Below are positions 43,968-53,535 of a stretch of 64,000 nucleotides of DNA, piece by piece. The first letter of the stretch is position 1. The number at the start of each line of letters is the position of its first letter. Source of the stretch: an uncultured Bacteroidales bacterium (lineage in GTDB: Bacteria > Bacteroidota > Bacteroidia > Bacteroidales > P3). The stretch is from contig ONBK01000005.1 in NCBI GenBank assembly GCA_900316055.1, positions 1-64,000 of the forward strand. The letters are read 5' to 3'. A program made the position numbers and the translations under genes. Below the pieces are notes generated by a model. It saw only the letters and a program-made list of their open reading frames with translations. It did not search any database and was not told the DNA's origin.

Positions 43968-44864
43968 TTATTTAAAAAAACTTGCTATTTGGTCTTCATC
44001 AATATTGCGGAGATGGTAGGTGGCGACAACCTCAGTGCCATCAAGGAGCATCACCAGCGGACGGGAACCATAGGTAACGTCCATAAAGTGCGCTTTGGTA
44101 ATAATGATTGCCCCCGGGGTATTGTCTTTAAGCCGAGGTTCAACATAGATTAGTTTCTCGGGAGAGATATCATGCCGCGAAATAATAGCGTCGAGTTTTT
44201 GACGTGCAAGCTTGCAATAGGGGCACCGGGGACTGACGAAAGCTAATATGCAGCGTCCCTCTCCCACTCCCCAGAAATGAAGTTGCCCCTCTTCAAGGGA
44301 TGTTCGAAGATAATATTCGCTGTAGCGCTGTTTCTCAGGGCCAAAGTACCAATTGTCAGGAATCGACACTACAAAGGGTGTGGTCATCAGCACAGCAGTC
44401 AAAACAAACGGGATTGCAATCCAACGCTTACTCATCCGGGGTCTGGGGGGTGTAAGTCGATAGTAGAGAAGCACCAAAGCCAACAGGAGGGCATTCTTCA
44501 GTAACGATTGAAGGGGATTAAGATCCAATAACTCGCCGAAGCATTGGCAGTTTTCGGAGCGACCAATAAGGGCGGCATAACAGAGGAAGAGCGAGAAGAG
44601 AACCAGTATCCCCAAGGTGACAAGCCGCATGGAGCGAGGGAACCATCCACAGAGGGTGAAGAGTGCCAACACCAGTTCAGCTCCGATGCAGAGTCGAGCA
44701 AGAATAAAACAGAAATTGAGAGGGAAAATCCCGAAAGAAAAAATATAGAGCTCGAAATGGTCAATGCCAAAAAGTTTACTCACCGCCGATAAAATAAATA
44801 CAGCGGCGATGAGAAGACGAAGAGTCCAGCAAATTATGGGTGTAAATCTATTCACTAAAATCAC
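43968..44864 (-). CDS. DoxX/MauE-like membrane protein with thioredoxin-like C-terminal domain
   Basis: A 298-residue protein. Four to five membrane helices occupy residues 8-170, with the DoxX/MauE look (LRLLIAAVFILSAVSKL, LARLCIGAELVLALFTLCG, CQCFGELL). The C-terminal 100 residues form a thioredoxin-like domain with an active CPYC motif (AFVSPRCPYCKLARQKLD). It should pass electrons or control disulfides in the periplasm. It overlaps the upstream small Cys-rich lipoprotein by 17 nt, which hints that this enzyme acts on or with the cysteine-rich lipoproteins. Confidence 0.82.
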   Translation of the reverse strand: MILVNRFTPIICWTLRLLIAAVFILSAVSKLFGIDHFELYIFSFGIFPLNFCFILARLCIGAELVLALFTLCGWFPRSMRLVTLGILVLFSLFLCYAALIGRSENCQCFGELLDLNPLQSLLKNALLLALVLLYYRLTPPRPRMSKRWIAIPFVLTAVLMTTPFVVSIPDNWYFGPEKQRYSEYYLRTSLEEGQLHFWGVGEGRCILAFVSPRCPYCKLARQKLDAIISRHDISPEKLIYVEPRLKDNTPGAIIITKAHFMDVTYGSRPLVMLLDGTEVVATYHLRNIDEDQIASFFK

Positions 44865-45102
44865 GACAGTTGATGCGGAGAGTATCTACACGGCAAAGCG
44901 AGTTCACACCTTCTGTGGCCACGTGTTCTTCAAAACCCATCATGACCAAGTCATTGCAAGAGATAGAAGCATCGACAACAAAGACCTTAAACTGAACGTC
45001 ATTAGGGTCATCAGAATAGGTGCATTTGCACTCATGCTCCTTGTTGCATCCACACAAACCTACTAAACCCATCAGTCCCAATAAAAAAAACATCTTCTTC
45101 AT
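44848..45102 (-). CDS. Small Cys-rich lipoprotein, member C
   Basis: An 84-residue SPII lipoprotein (MKKMFFLLGLMGLVGLCGC). The mature part has C-x5-C-x-C-x21-C-x20-C (NKEHECKCT, SISCND, NSLCRVD), plus one more Cys near the end (INCRDF). Its signal core repeats the GLMGL text encoded by GGGTTTAAT-like sequence. It overlaps the DoxX/thioredoxin gene and is 11 nt after member D. Function unknown; see the family note under findings. Confidence 0.7.
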   Translation of the reverse strand: MKKMFFLLGLMGLVGLCGCNKEHECKCTYSDDPNDVQFKVFVVDASISCNDLVMMGFEEHVATEGVNSLCRVDTLRINCRDFSE

Positions 45103-45113
45103 ATCCCTGAGAA

Positions 45114-45353
45114 TTAATTATAGATTGAATCAATGTCGAATTCGAAATCGGTGCAGAGGAGGGAGTCGATCTTAAGAGAGTCAAGCTGATCGTGATATCT
45201 AAATATTTTGATATCCTCACAGTTACCTCCTTTGATTGTGATAACGCGCACCTTGGAGGAATGGAGCACCGAGCAGCGACAGGTCTTCTCCTTCGAACAG
45301 CCCACCACAAGCATCATCAGTGCCACCACAAGTAGGGTAATTTTTTTCTTCAT
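45114..45353 (-). CDS. Small Cys-rich lipoprotein, member D
   Basis: A 79-residue SPII lipoprotein (MKKKITLLVVALMMLVVGC). Mature pattern C-x5-C-x-C-x17-C-x21-C (SKEKTCRCS, GGNCEDI, SLLCTDF). Downstream of ftsK (45-nt gap) and 11 nt upstream of member C, so C and D are a tandem pair transcribed into the DoxX/thioredoxin gene. Function unknown. Confidence 0.7.
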   Translation of the reverse strand: MKKKITLLVVALMMLVVGCSKEKTCRCSVLHSSKVRVITIKGGNCEDIKIFRYHDQLDSLKIDSLLCTDFEFDIDSIYN

Positions 45354-45360
45354 AATAGGT

Positions 45361-45399
45361 CGTTATTTCTTGATTATGTTATGCCGTTATTTCTTGATT
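45361..45399 (-). repeat. 15-bp direct repeat at the ftsK 3' end
   Basis: CGTTATTTCTTGATT occurs at 45361-45375 and again at 45385-45399, a 24-nt period touching the ftsK stop codon. It looks like a local duplication of the gene's 3' flank. Confidence 0.7.
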
Positions 45400-48017
45400 T
45401 ACAAAGATTTTAACAATTCTTCGAGGGAAACCTCGTCATGGATAAGCACATCGCGGGGTTTTGAGCCATTGGAAGGACCTACGATTCCGGCAGCTTCCAA
45501 CTGGTCGATGATACGCCCAGCACGGTTGTATCCAAGTTGCAACTTTCGCTGCAACAGCGAGGTGCTGCCAAATTGCGAGGCTACAACCAAACGAGCAGCG
45601 TCGTTGAAGAACTCGTCCTTATGTTTCGCATCGAATTCCTTGTTGGGTTCCTCGTTCTCGTCAAGATATTCGGGAAGTTCAAATCCTTCGGGGTAACCGC
45701 GCTGGTCGCCAACAAACTTCACTAACTTCTCAATCTCGGGCGTGTCGATAAGGGCACACTGAAGACGGATCATATCCTTACCGGCCAACGAGATAAGCAT
45801 ATCACCTCGTCCTATAAGCTGCTGTGCACCGCCGGTGTCAAGAATGGTCTTGCTGTCGATTCCCGAGGTAACACGGAAAGCCACGCGCGCGGGGAAGTTC
45901 GCCTTGATAGTACCCGTGATGATATTCGTCGTCGGACGTTGCGTGGCTATGATAAGGTGGATACCCACGGCACGTGCCAACTGCGCCAATCGGGCAATTG
46001 GCAACTCAACCTCTTTGCCGGCAGTCATAATCAAGTCGCCAAACTCATCAATAACCACCACGATATAAGGTAAGTAACGATGACCGTGTTCGGGATTCAA
46101 CATCCTCTTACAGAACTTCTCGTTGTATTCCGTTATCTTCCTCACCTTCGCCTGTTTCAACAGGTCGTAACGGCTGTCCATCTCAATACAGAGTGAATTC
46201 AGCGTCCTTACCACCTTCTTGACATCAGTGATAACGGCCTCCTCCTCGTCGGGCATCTTAGCCAGATAGTGTCGGTCGAGTGCCGAATAGAGACTAAACT
46301 CCACTTTCTTGGGATCCACCAGCACAAGCTTCAATTCACTCGGATGTTTGGTATAGAGAAGCGATGCCAACACTGCGTTCAAACCCACCGACTTACCGGT
46401 ACCCGTAGCACCCGCCATCAGCAGGTGAGGCATCTTCGCCAAATCAGTGACAAAACACTCGTTCGATATCGTCTTGCCGAAAGCCACTGGAAGTTCCATC
46501 TTGGCTTTCGCCGCCACAAAGGCCTCGCTCTCCAGCATAGTTTTCATCGCCACAATCTGGGGTTTCGCATTGGGTACTTCAATACCCACATTGCTTTCGC
46601 CAGGAATGGGAGCGATGATACGAATACCGAGGGCGGCAAGCGAAAGTGCAATATCGTCCTCAAGATTCTTAATCTTACTGATGCGCACACCTGGAGCTGG
46701 CTTAATTTTGTAGAGCGTCACCGTGGGACCTGGCTGAGCCGAGATTTCGGTAATCTCGATACCGTAGTCCTTCAAGGTCTGCACAATACGATCTTTGTTG
46801 GCAATCAGTTCCTCCTTCGTCACCTTAGTGTTAGCCACCTCCCAGTCTTCGAGGATACCGGTATCAGGCATCTCGAAGTCTGCTAAATCCAAATGAGGAT
46901 CATACGGCTCGTCGATACCATAATGACGGCGATAGTCGTCGTCATCGAACTCTTCGAGATTTTCAGCATCCTCTGAGTTTTCAGAATCCTCTGAGTTTTC
47001 AGAATCTTTTAAATTTTTTGGATTGTCAAAATCCTCAGAACATTCGGAGATCTCCGAGCTATCCTCTATAGTAAAACTCACCTCGTCGGTAGAAGGAATT
47101 TCCGGCTGTCCAGCAAGCTTCTCATTCAACTTGGCAAATTCGTCATCGATATCGAAAACAACCTCTTCCGAATTACTCGAGACTTCCGGAATTTCCGGAG
47201 GCTCCGGAGCCTCCGGCTCTTTGGGAGTCATATGTGTTCTGAAGAGTTCCAGGGCTTCTTCATCGAACTGAACCTTTTGGTCCTCGCGCTGCTGCTCGGC
47301 ATTTAGGTCCACCACATCTATCCTATCACTCCCTTTCTCTCCCTTTTCATTCCCTTTCACTCCCTCTGTCTCGCTACCCACTCGTTTCAAATCCTCCGTC
47401 ACCTTCTTGAAATCCACCTTCGGCAGATGCACCTCCGGCAGTTCCATCTTATGGACAAAAACAAGGAACAGCACCGCCACAAACGCCAGTAGCACAAGTG
47501 TCCACCAGCTCAGGAGTGCATCAAGAGGAGCCCCCAGCATGAGGCCAATGCCTGCATAAGGTTCATAGGCTGTGTCAGCAGCCGAGAGGATGCCGATATA
47601 TCCGAGGGTAACAGAAAGCCAGAACATCCAGAAAACCGTGCTCCCCAATGTCTTCCACCACGGCAGGACGACAATGTCCCACATACGCATTCCGTAGACG
47701 AAGAAAAGCAGAGAGAAGCCCATACTTCCTATGCCGAAGATTCGGCAGGCAAAGAACGAAGCTACACCTCCGCCTACCGTCCCGAGCCAGTTTGACTCAC
47801 GGCCACAGCCCGTGGCATAGTAACTCACCATAGAAATCAACAGGAACAACGCAAACATGATGTAAAAAGCACCACGAATGCGTGCAAACTGCTGGCTCCG
47901 AAGAAAAGCAGCAAAAGCCTTCCTCCTTGAGGAAGACCCTTTGCTTTTAGCTTTCGATCCACGCTTGGGGGCCGCCGTTGGCTTCTTTACAGACTTCTTC
48001 TTTTTTGCTCCAGCCAC
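45399..48017 (-). CDS. ftsK: DNA translocase FtsK
   Basis: An 872-residue protein. The basic N-terminus (KKKKSVKKPTAAPKRGSKAK) precedes four to five membrane helices (about residues 48-205). A low-complexity linker follows (about 215-375). The FtsK motor has Walker A GATGTGKSVGLN, Walker B YIVVVIDEFGD and IIATQRPTTNIITG. The C-terminal gamma winged helix is ARLVVASQFGSTSLLQRKLQ through DQLEAAGIVG. It pumps DNA at the division septum and helps resolve dimers. Part of the linker is repeat-derived: SENSEDSENSEDAENLEEF (46955-47020) and GVKGNEKGEKGSD (47325-47375). It follows the exported protein at 48812 by 36 nt. Confidence 0.95.
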   Translation of the reverse strand: MAGAKKKKSVKKPTAAPKRGSKAKSKGSSSRRKAFAAFLRSQQFARIRGAFYIMFALFLLISMVSYYATGCGRESNWLGTVGGGVASFFACRIFGIGSMGFSLLFFVYGMRMWDIVVLPWWKTLGSTVFWMFWLSVTLGYIGILSAADTAYEPYAGIGLMLGAPLDALLSWWTLVLLAFVAVLFLVFVHKMELPEVHLPKVDFKKVTEDLKRVGSETEGVKGNEKGEKGSDRIDVVDLNAEQQREDQKVQFDEEALELFRTHMTPKEPEAPEPPEIPEVSSNSEEVVFDIDDEFAKLNEKLAGQPEIPSTDEVSFTIEDSSEISECSEDFDNPKNLKDSENSEDSENSEDAENLEEFDDDDYRRHYGIDEPYDPHLDLADFEMPDTGILEDWEVANTKVTKEELIANKDRIVQTLKDYGIEITEISAQPGPTVTLYKIKPAPGVRISKIKNLEDDIALSLAALGIRIIAPIPGESNVGIEVPNAKPQIVAMKTMLESEAFVAAKAKMELPVAFGKTISNECFVTDLAKMPHLLMAGATGTGKSVGLNAVLASLLYTKHPSELKLVLVDPKKVEFSLYSALDRHYLAKMPDEEEAVITDVKKVVRTLNSLCIEMDSRYDLLKQAKVRKITEYNEKFCKRMLNPEHGHRYLPYIVVVIDEFGDLIMTAGKEVELPIARLAQLARAVGIHLIIATQRPTTNIITGTIKANFPARVAFRVTSGIDSKTILDTGGAQQLIGRGDMLISLAGKDMIRLQCALIDTPEIEKLVKFVGDQRGYPEGFELPEYLDENEEPNKEFDAKHKDEFFNDAARLVVASQFGSTSLLQRKLQLGYNRAGRIIDQLEAAGIVGPSNGSKPRDVLIHDEVSLEELLKSL
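46955..47020 (-). repeat. Ser/Glu/Asp-coding repeat in the ftsK linker
   Basis: TCCTCTGAGTTTTCAGAA occurs twice in tandem, with flanking decayed units, giving SENSEDSENSED. Period about 18 nt, so unit changes would keep the frame. Confidence 0.7.
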
Positions 48018-48053
48018 TCTTAACCTTAAACTTTAAACTTTAAACTCTATACA

Positions 48054-48812
48054 TTACTCTCCCTGCAACAATTCCATTTCTTCCTGGAATTGCTCAAAGA
48101 AGGTTTTAAGTTCTTCGTCGCTCAGCGAATCGTAGCCGTCAGGCAGCAGGAAGTCGGCCTCTTTCACCTTACCATTCACAATCTCGGTAGCGGTATAGGT
48201 AAGAGCGCGGCCTTCACCAGCATCGAGAGTGCACTCCAAAGGCATACCCTTGATACCATCGAACAATATGTTAATCTGCGGACCAATCTCGTCGCTGTAC
48301 CAGAACACCATCGGGTGGTCCACACCATCCTCGTCATATTGATGACGAATCATCTTCTTGGCCGTCTTACCGGCAATCTCCTTAGTCTCACCTGTCACAT
48401 ATTCATAATAGAAATGGCCAGGTTCGGTGTCCTTAACTTCCAACGAATCGAAATCACTGACCTTCGAGTCGTTCTTAATCAAAATCTTTCCACTGCCCTG
48501 ATAGTCGAATTCAGCACCTTGGCTGCGTAGATAGCCCACATACATGCTCAGATCCATGCAGACAGTGTTGCGGAGGTTGTTAATCAGCACACATTCGGCC
48601 CCAAAGTAACTCATCAGGAAGATGGGGCTCTTGGTGAAGAGATTATTCCCATCCACTTTAATTTCTGCGGTAGCGGCAGCCTCGGGAATAGTCATGGCCA
48701 CAGTACCCGTCGACTCGACTTTATACTTCACGATGCCCTTAAAGCTGTTTTGGGCAAAAACACCGCTCACCGCGAACAACACGGCAACTGCCAGAGAAAA
48801 AACTCTTTTCAT
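48054..48812 (-). CDS. Exported protein of unknown function (DUF4412-like)
   Basis: A 252-residue protein (a second ATG lies one codon upstream at 48815). The signal peptide ends VSGVFAQ (about residue 21). The mature part is beta-rich (NSFKGIVKYKVESTGTVAMT, IKVDGNNLFTKSPIFLMS, HFYYEYVTGETKEIAGKTAK, MVFWYSDEIGPQINILFDGI), like the DUF4412/GLPGLI type of Bacteroidetes exported proteins that bind lipids or unknown ligands. The C-terminus is acidic (SLSDEELKTFFEQFQEE). Upstream of ftsK on the same strand. Confidence 0.65.
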   Translation of the reverse strand: MKRVFSLAVAVLFAVSGVFAQNSFKGIVKYKVESTGTVAMTIPEAAATAEIKVDGNNLFTKSPIFLMSYFGAECVLINNLRNTVCMDLSMYVGYLRSQGAEFDYQGSGKILIKNDSKVSDFDSLEVKDTEPGHFYYEYVTGETKEIAGKTAKKMIRHQYDEDGVDHPMVFWYSDEIGPQINILFDGIKGMPLECTLDAGEGRALTYTATEIVNGKVKEADFLLPDGYDSLSDEELKTFFEQFQEEMELLQGE

Positions 48813-48932
48813 CATCTTTATCTTATTATAATTTATTTAATCAATAATTATTCATCAATAACTCAAAACAGCAAAAAAAATTGTGTAGCGCCGAAAAAAA
48901 TTTTTTCCTACACCCAATTCAAAAAAACTTCG

Positions 48933-48941
48933 TATTTTTGC
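48933..48941 (+). promoter_or_regulatory. -7 box of the pgpH-like gene
   Basis: TATTTTTGC in front of the PgpH-type gene. Only a T-rich stretch is found in the -33 position, so this is a weaker match than others here. Confidence 0.55.
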
Positions 48942-48961
48942 ATTTGCAATTTTTGTAACCT

Positions 48962-50956
48962 ATGGGGAACTTTATATCCGCCGCAGTACGGCATTTAGGA
49001 TTGACTTACAAGATATTGGCGATGCTGGTAACATCGGTAGCCATCGTCGCCATCTTCCCACACACCCGCTACGGAGCCCATTACGACTATAAAGTCGGAG
49101 GTATTTGGCGGGACAGTGACCTGGTGGCGCCCTACGATTTTGCGGTGACAAAATCGAAAGGCGAGATGGCCACTGAGGAACAGCGTGAGCGGGCTCAGGC
49201 CACTCTTTTCTACCACCGCAACGACGGCGCCAACACTGCAGCACTGAAAAAACTCGAAGAACGAAGAGGTTCACTGAGTGCCGAAGCGTTGCACCGACTA
49301 AAGGACTCTATCACCCTCATTTACCGCAAAGGCTACTTGGAATGGGACGAACCCCTTTCGGCAGAACGTGAGATAGTAGTTCTCGACGGGAAAACGGGCA
49401 ACGAGGGTCACAGCTACAAGGTTGGCGACTTCATCACCCGCGACGACCTCGAACCTGGTTTCCTGCGAGACAGCATCCTCGTCCCCAGCCTTCTCCTCGA
49501 CGAAACCCAGACACAACTTGAGCTGCAGAGTCGTCTGTCTCAACTCAGCAACACAAGCGAGCTGGTGATGGCGGGCGACCTCATCATCGCAAAAGGAGAA
49601 GAGGTGACAGAAGAAAAAGGCCGACGCATCGCCGCCCTCGAGATAGAGAACGACCGCCGCTTCACTGACGGCTACAACCTATGGGGTCAAATGGCTGGAC
49701 AGGTGCTACTGGCAACGATCGCCTTTGTGGCATTGTATATGTTCTTAAAAAACACCCGCCATAGCATACTGGAAGACAACCGCAAGGTAACCTTTGTGCT
49801 CGTCCTCGTACTGCTCATGTCGGCCTTCGAGGCCATGATGGCCTGGGAATCACCTGAATGGATACTGATTGTACCGCTCTGTATCGTGCCCATCTTGATG
49901 CGCGTGTTCTTCGACATGCGCGTGGCACTTTACATCCATCTCACCACGGTGATTATCCTCGCCAACTTGGTTCCCAACTCGTTCGAGTTCATCTTCTACC
50001 AACTCGTCACCGGCATGATGAGTATCATCGCGGTGAGAAGTCTGGAACGCAGAAGCCAGTTCTTTGTGTTGGCGATGGTGATTTTCGGCAGCTATTCATT
50101 TATCTACACCGCTGGTGTGCTGAGCCAGGAGACCAATCTATCCTCCCTCGAAGGCACCAAGTACCTGGTGTTCTTCCTCAATGCCCTGCTCACACTGCTG
50201 GCTTACCCCCTCATCTATCTCTTCGAGAAATTCTTTGGAATGACGACGGCATTGTCACTGCTTGAGTTAAGCAGTACCAACAACAAAGCCCTCCGCGAGC
50301 TTAGCCGACGTGCCCCCGGCACCTTCCAGCACTCAATGCAGGTCGCCAATCTCACGGAAGACCTCGTGAGCGAAATCGGGGGCAATGTGCTGTTGGCAAA
50401 AGTGGGAGCCCTTTACCACGATATCGGAAAAATACGCAATCCCCTCTATTTCACCGAAAACCAGACCGGCGATTTCAACCCGCACGACGAATTGGACTAC
50501 ACCGAGAGTGCACGGATGATTACCGCACATGTGACAGACGGCCTGGAGGAAGCCCGTCGCTACCACCTGCCCCCCGAGGTGCAAGACTTCATCCGCACAC
50601 ATCATGGTACCACAATGACAGGCTACTTCTATGCTAAAGAAAAGGAGCGCCATCCCGAGGGATTCGACGAGAGCCTGTTCCGTTATCCCGGTCCACGTCC
50701 CTACTCGCGTGAGACGGCAGTGGTAATGATTGTCGACACCGTGGAGGCCGCCTGCCGCAGCCTGAAAACCCATACCAAGGAGGCCACCGACGAAATGATC
50801 GACCGCCTTATCGATGGTAAAATTGCCAGTGGACAGCTCGAAAACTGCCCCCTGAGTTATGGCGACGTAGCCAAAATACGCCGCTTCCTCAAAACCAAGA
50901 TGATGAGCATCTACCACGTCCGCGTGGAGTACCCGACAGTGAAAAATGAAAAATGA
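48962..50956 (+). CDS. pgpH: PgpH-type 7TM HD-domain protein (cyclic-di-AMP phosphodiesterase)
   Basis: A 664-residue protein. One N-terminal helix (about 14-35) leads to an extracytoplasmic 7TMR-HDED domain (about 40-235). Seven clustered membrane helices (about 240-440) follow, then a cytoplasmic HD domain with HSMQVANLTEDLV, GALYHDIGKIRNP and FIRTHHGTTMTGYFY. PgpH homologues hydrolyse c-di-AMP; the metal-ligand HD pair is intact. The second messenger controls potassium and osmotic balance and envelope stress in other bacteria. It is followed by the YfhO gene 7 nt after the stop. Confidence 0.88.
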   Translation: MGNFISAAVRHLGLTYKILAMLVTSVAIVAIFPHTRYGAHYDYKVGGIWRDSDLVAPYDFAVTKSKGEMATEEQRERAQATLFYHRNDGANTAALKKLEERRGSLSAEALHRLKDSITLIYRKGYLEWDEPLSAEREIVVLDGKTGNEGHSYKVGDFITRDDLEPGFLRDSILVPSLLLDETQTQLELQSRLSQLSNTSELVMAGDLIIAKGEEVTEEKGRRIAALEIENDRRFTDGYNLWGQMAGQVLLATIAFVALYMFLKNTRHSILEDNRKVTFVLVLVLLMSAFEAMMAWESPEWILIVPLCIVPILMRVFFDMRVALYIHLTTVIILANLVPNSFEFIFYQLVTGMMSIIAVRSLERRSQFFVLAMVIFGSYSFIYTAGVLSQETNLSSLEGTKYLVFFLNALLTLLAYPLIYLFEKFFGMTTALSLLELSSTNNKALRELSRRAPGTFQHSMQVANLTEDLVSEIGGNVLLAKVGALYHDIGKIRNPLYFTENQTGDFNPHDELDYTESARMITAHVTDGLEEARRYHLPPEVQDFIRTHHGTTMTGYFYAKEKERHPEGFDESLFRYPGPRPYSRETAVVMIVDTVEAACRSLKTHTKEATDEMIDRLIDGKIASGQLENCPLSYGDVAKIRRFLKTKMMSIYHVRVEYPTVKNEK

Positions 50957-50963
50957 TAATATT

Positions 50964-53504
50964 ATGAAGAAAAAAATTTGGATTCATGTGGGAATCGTGG
51001 TGGCCATGTTTGCAGTCGCCTGCATCTATATGTCACCCGCACTGAATGGGAAAATTATTCGACAATGGGATATTCAGAAAGCCGAAGCCATGTCGTACGA
51101 GCAAAACATGGTGAACAAAGAGATTGGCTCCATTCCCAATTGGGCTTCATCCATGTTCAGTGGAATGCCCGGATACCAGATTGTTTCCAATCCACAACAA
51201 TCTGTATTCCAACCCATCAGAACCGCCGTCATCATGCGTCCGATGGGATTGGAACGCAACATTGCCGTGCTCTTTCTCTACTTGATAGGATTTTATATGG
51301 CCATGCTGGCCTTTGGTGCCAGTCCTTGGATTGCTGCCGTAGGGGCATTGGCATTCGGGTTGGGAAGTTATAATATCATCATTATCGAGGCCGGCCATAT
51401 CACCAAAGCATGGGCCATTAGTATGATAGCCCCCATATTGGCAGGAATGCACTTAGTGATTAATAGCGCCATACATAAAAACTTAGAGCCACGAAAACGG
51501 AAACATAAGGTCTTATGGGGTGCATTACTATTCACATTGGCACTTATTCTACAGATTTCGTTTAACCATATCCAAATTACCGTCTACACCGCCATTGGAT
51601 GCGTGATTCTCGGATTGGCCTATCTGATTTATGCCATTATAAAGAAAGCGTTCAAGAGCTACCTGCTCAAAGTGGGCATTCTCCTTGTCTGTGCAGCGTT
51701 GGCTTTTGGCTGCAACGCCCGTCTGCTGCTAGTTAATGAAGAGTATGCCAAGTACACTATGCGTGGAGGAAACGAATTGACCGTAACGCCAGCCGACCTT
51801 TACGGAGAAGGAGCTGCAAAAGCCGCAGAGAATACCGCCAACGGCCTGGATATCAAGTATGCATTCAGCTGGAGCTACGGCGTGGGCGAAACCTACACCC
51901 TGTTGGTTCCTGGAGCCATGGGTGGCGGATCGATGGAACCCGTGAACACAGACAAATCGGAACTCGTCAATGCTTTCGCAGAAAATGGGTATCAATATCC
52001 GTGGGGAGAGAAAGAGCCTCTCTACTGGGGAGGGCAACCAATGACCAGCGGACCCGTCTACTTCGGTGCCATCGTAATGATGCTCTTCCTGCTAGGAATG
52101 ATAGTGGTGAAAGGACCTGAACGCTGGTGGCTGTTGGCAGCCTCGATAGTCTCCATCCTGCTCTCATGGGGAGGCAACTTTATGGCGCTGAACGGATGGC
52201 TCTTCGAACACTTGCCGCTCTATAACAAGTTCCGCACCCCCAGTATGGCGCTGGTGCTGGCGAATGCCTGCATGGCGTTGATGGCAGCACTGACCCTGAA
52301 ACATATCTTCTGCCCCGATAACACCAACGAAGACCGGAAACGTATGATAAAAGGTCTCTATATCTCCACTGGCAGCCTTGTGGCCATCATCCTCGGAGTG
52401 ATGCTCTTCGGTAGCATGAACTTTAGCAGCCAAGTTGAGGAGCAATGGCCAGAGCACCTTTCCTCTGCCTTGAGAGCCGACCGCGAGAGCCTGTTCATGA
52501 GCGACTCTTGGCGTTCCATCATCTTCATCCTCCTCGCTGCCGCCACCCTCTGGCTCTATCTGAATAAGAAAATCAAGAAGTCAGGCATTGCTTTAGCCAT
52601 CATTGGCGTATTAATCGTAGTAGACCTCTGGGGCGTAGACCGTCGCTATCTCAACAGCGAGAACTTTATCGACAAAGACGAAGTAGAACTTAAACAGCAG
52701 CCCTACGACACAGACATCGACACAAAGGCTGCTCAGTATGGCGACAAAGACTATAGGGTGTTCAATTTGGCGGTCAACACCTTCAACGACTCGGAGCCCA
52801 GCGCCTTCCACCACCAGATCGGTGGCTATAGTGCTGCCAAACTAAGCCGCTATCAAAACATCATCGACTTCTACCTCGGCCGCTACAATCCCAACGGTGA
52901 TCTGGTGAGCATGGAGCAAGCCAATGTGAGTATGCCTGTGCTGAACATGCTCAACGCCCGTTACCTAGTATTACCCTTCAAACAAGGCGTAGGAGTAGTC
53001 AGAAACTCCAATGCCTTGGGCAATTGCTGGTTTGTCGACAGCATACTTTCTGTCAACAATCCCAATGAGGAAATTTTGGCACTCAAAGACTTCAATCCCG
53101 CCACCACTGCCATTGTGGACAAATCAAAATTCAAGATCCAGAATTCTGAATTCAAGACCGACAGTACCGATGTCATTGTGATAGAACATATGGAGCCCTA
53201 CAACCCCGACCATCTAAAGTACAAAAGCCACACTTCAGGCTCGCGACTGGCGGTCTTCAGTGAAATCTACTATGCTCCCGACTGGTTTGCCTACATCGAT
53301 GGCAAACCCGCCGATTATATCCGTGTAAACTTCATCCTCCGCGCCCTCGAGGTCCCCGCCGGCGACCACGTCATTGAGTTCAAGAACGAAGCTCCGAGAA
53401 TGCACAAACTCGACACTATCACCTTAATCATTTCCATCGTCACTCTGCTGACAATGGTGGGAGCAGCGCTATTAGTTTATAGAAAGAAAAAGGAGGTCAA
53501 ATAA
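50964..53504 (+). CDS. YfhO-family multi-pass membrane protein
   Basis: About 846 residues. The ATG at 50964 (MKKKIWIHVGIVVAMFAVAC) is preferred; another ATG at 50946 overlaps the pgpH stop and adds only MKNDNI. Twelve or more hydrophobic helices (first at 6-25, and from about 90 to 560) include the typical YfhO segments FSGMPGYQIVSNP and YKFRT-like LPLYNKFRTPSMALVLAN. The C-terminal soluble part (about 620-815) is extracytoplasmic. YfhO proteins are linked to lipoteichoic-acid glycosylation in Gram-positives; here a glycan-transfer role is plausible but unproven. Residues near 720 (KSKFKIQNSEFKTDS) come from an ATTCAAGA-type repeat at 53121-53157. The 3' end carries a hairpin across its stop codon. 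Confidence 0.82.
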   Translation: MKKKIWIHVGIVVAMFAVACIYMSPALNGKIIRQWDIQKAEAMSYEQNMVNKEIGSIPNWASSMFSGMPGYQIVSNPQQSVFQPIRTAVIMRPMGLERNIAVLFLYLIGFYMAMLAFGASPWIAAVGALAFGLGSYNIIIIEAGHITKAWAISMIAPILAGMHLVINSAIHKNLEPRKRKHKVLWGALLFTLALILQISFNHIQITVYTAIGCVILGLAYLIYAIIKKAFKSYLLKVGILLVCAALAFGCNARLLLVNEEYAKYTMRGGNELTVTPADLYGEGAAKAAENTANGLDIKYAFSWSYGVGETYTLLVPGAMGGGSMEPVNTDKSELVNAFAENGYQYPWGEKEPLYWGGQPMTSGPVYFGAIVMMLFLLGMIVVKGPERWWLLAASIVSILLSWGGNFMALNGWLFEHLPLYNKFRTPSMALVLANACMALMAALTLKHIFCPDNTNEDRKRMIKGLYISTGSLVAIILGVMLFGSMNFSSQVEEQWPEHLSSALRADRESLFMSDSWRSIIFILLAAATLWLYLNKKIKKSGIALAIIGVLIVVDLWGVDRRYLNSENFIDKDEVELKQQPYDTDIDTKAAQYGDKDYRVFNLAVNTFNDSEPSAFHHQIGGYSAAKLSRYQNIIDFYLGRYNPNGDLVSMEQANVSMPVLNMLNARYLVLPFKQGVGVVRNSNALGNCWFVDSILSVNNPNEEILALKDFNPATTAIVDKSKFKIQNSEFKTDSTDVIVIEHMEPYNPDHLKYKSHTSGSRLAVFSEIYYAPDWFAYIDGKPADYIRVNFILRALEVPAGDHVIEFKNEAPRMHKLDTITLIISIVTLLTMVGAALLVYRKKKEVK
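53121..53157 (+). repeat. AAATTCAAGA/GAATTC-type repeat inside the YfhO gene
   Basis: AAATCAAAATTCAAGATCCA then GAATTCTGAATTCAAG: about four 8-9-nt units in frame in the soluble C-terminal domain. Confidence 0.6.
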
Positions 53505-53513
53505 GACCTCCTT
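53490..53513 (-). terminator. Terminator for the minus-strand cluster, spanning the YfhO stop
   Basis: AAGGAGGTC, AAATAA, GACCTCCTT: a perfect 9-bp stem. On the minus strand it is followed by a T-rich tail (TTTTCTTTC), so it terminates the convergent glycan cluster. The YfhO stop codon lies in the loop. Confidence 0.75.
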
Positions 53514-53535
53514 CCCAAATCTTTTCTCGACGCCT

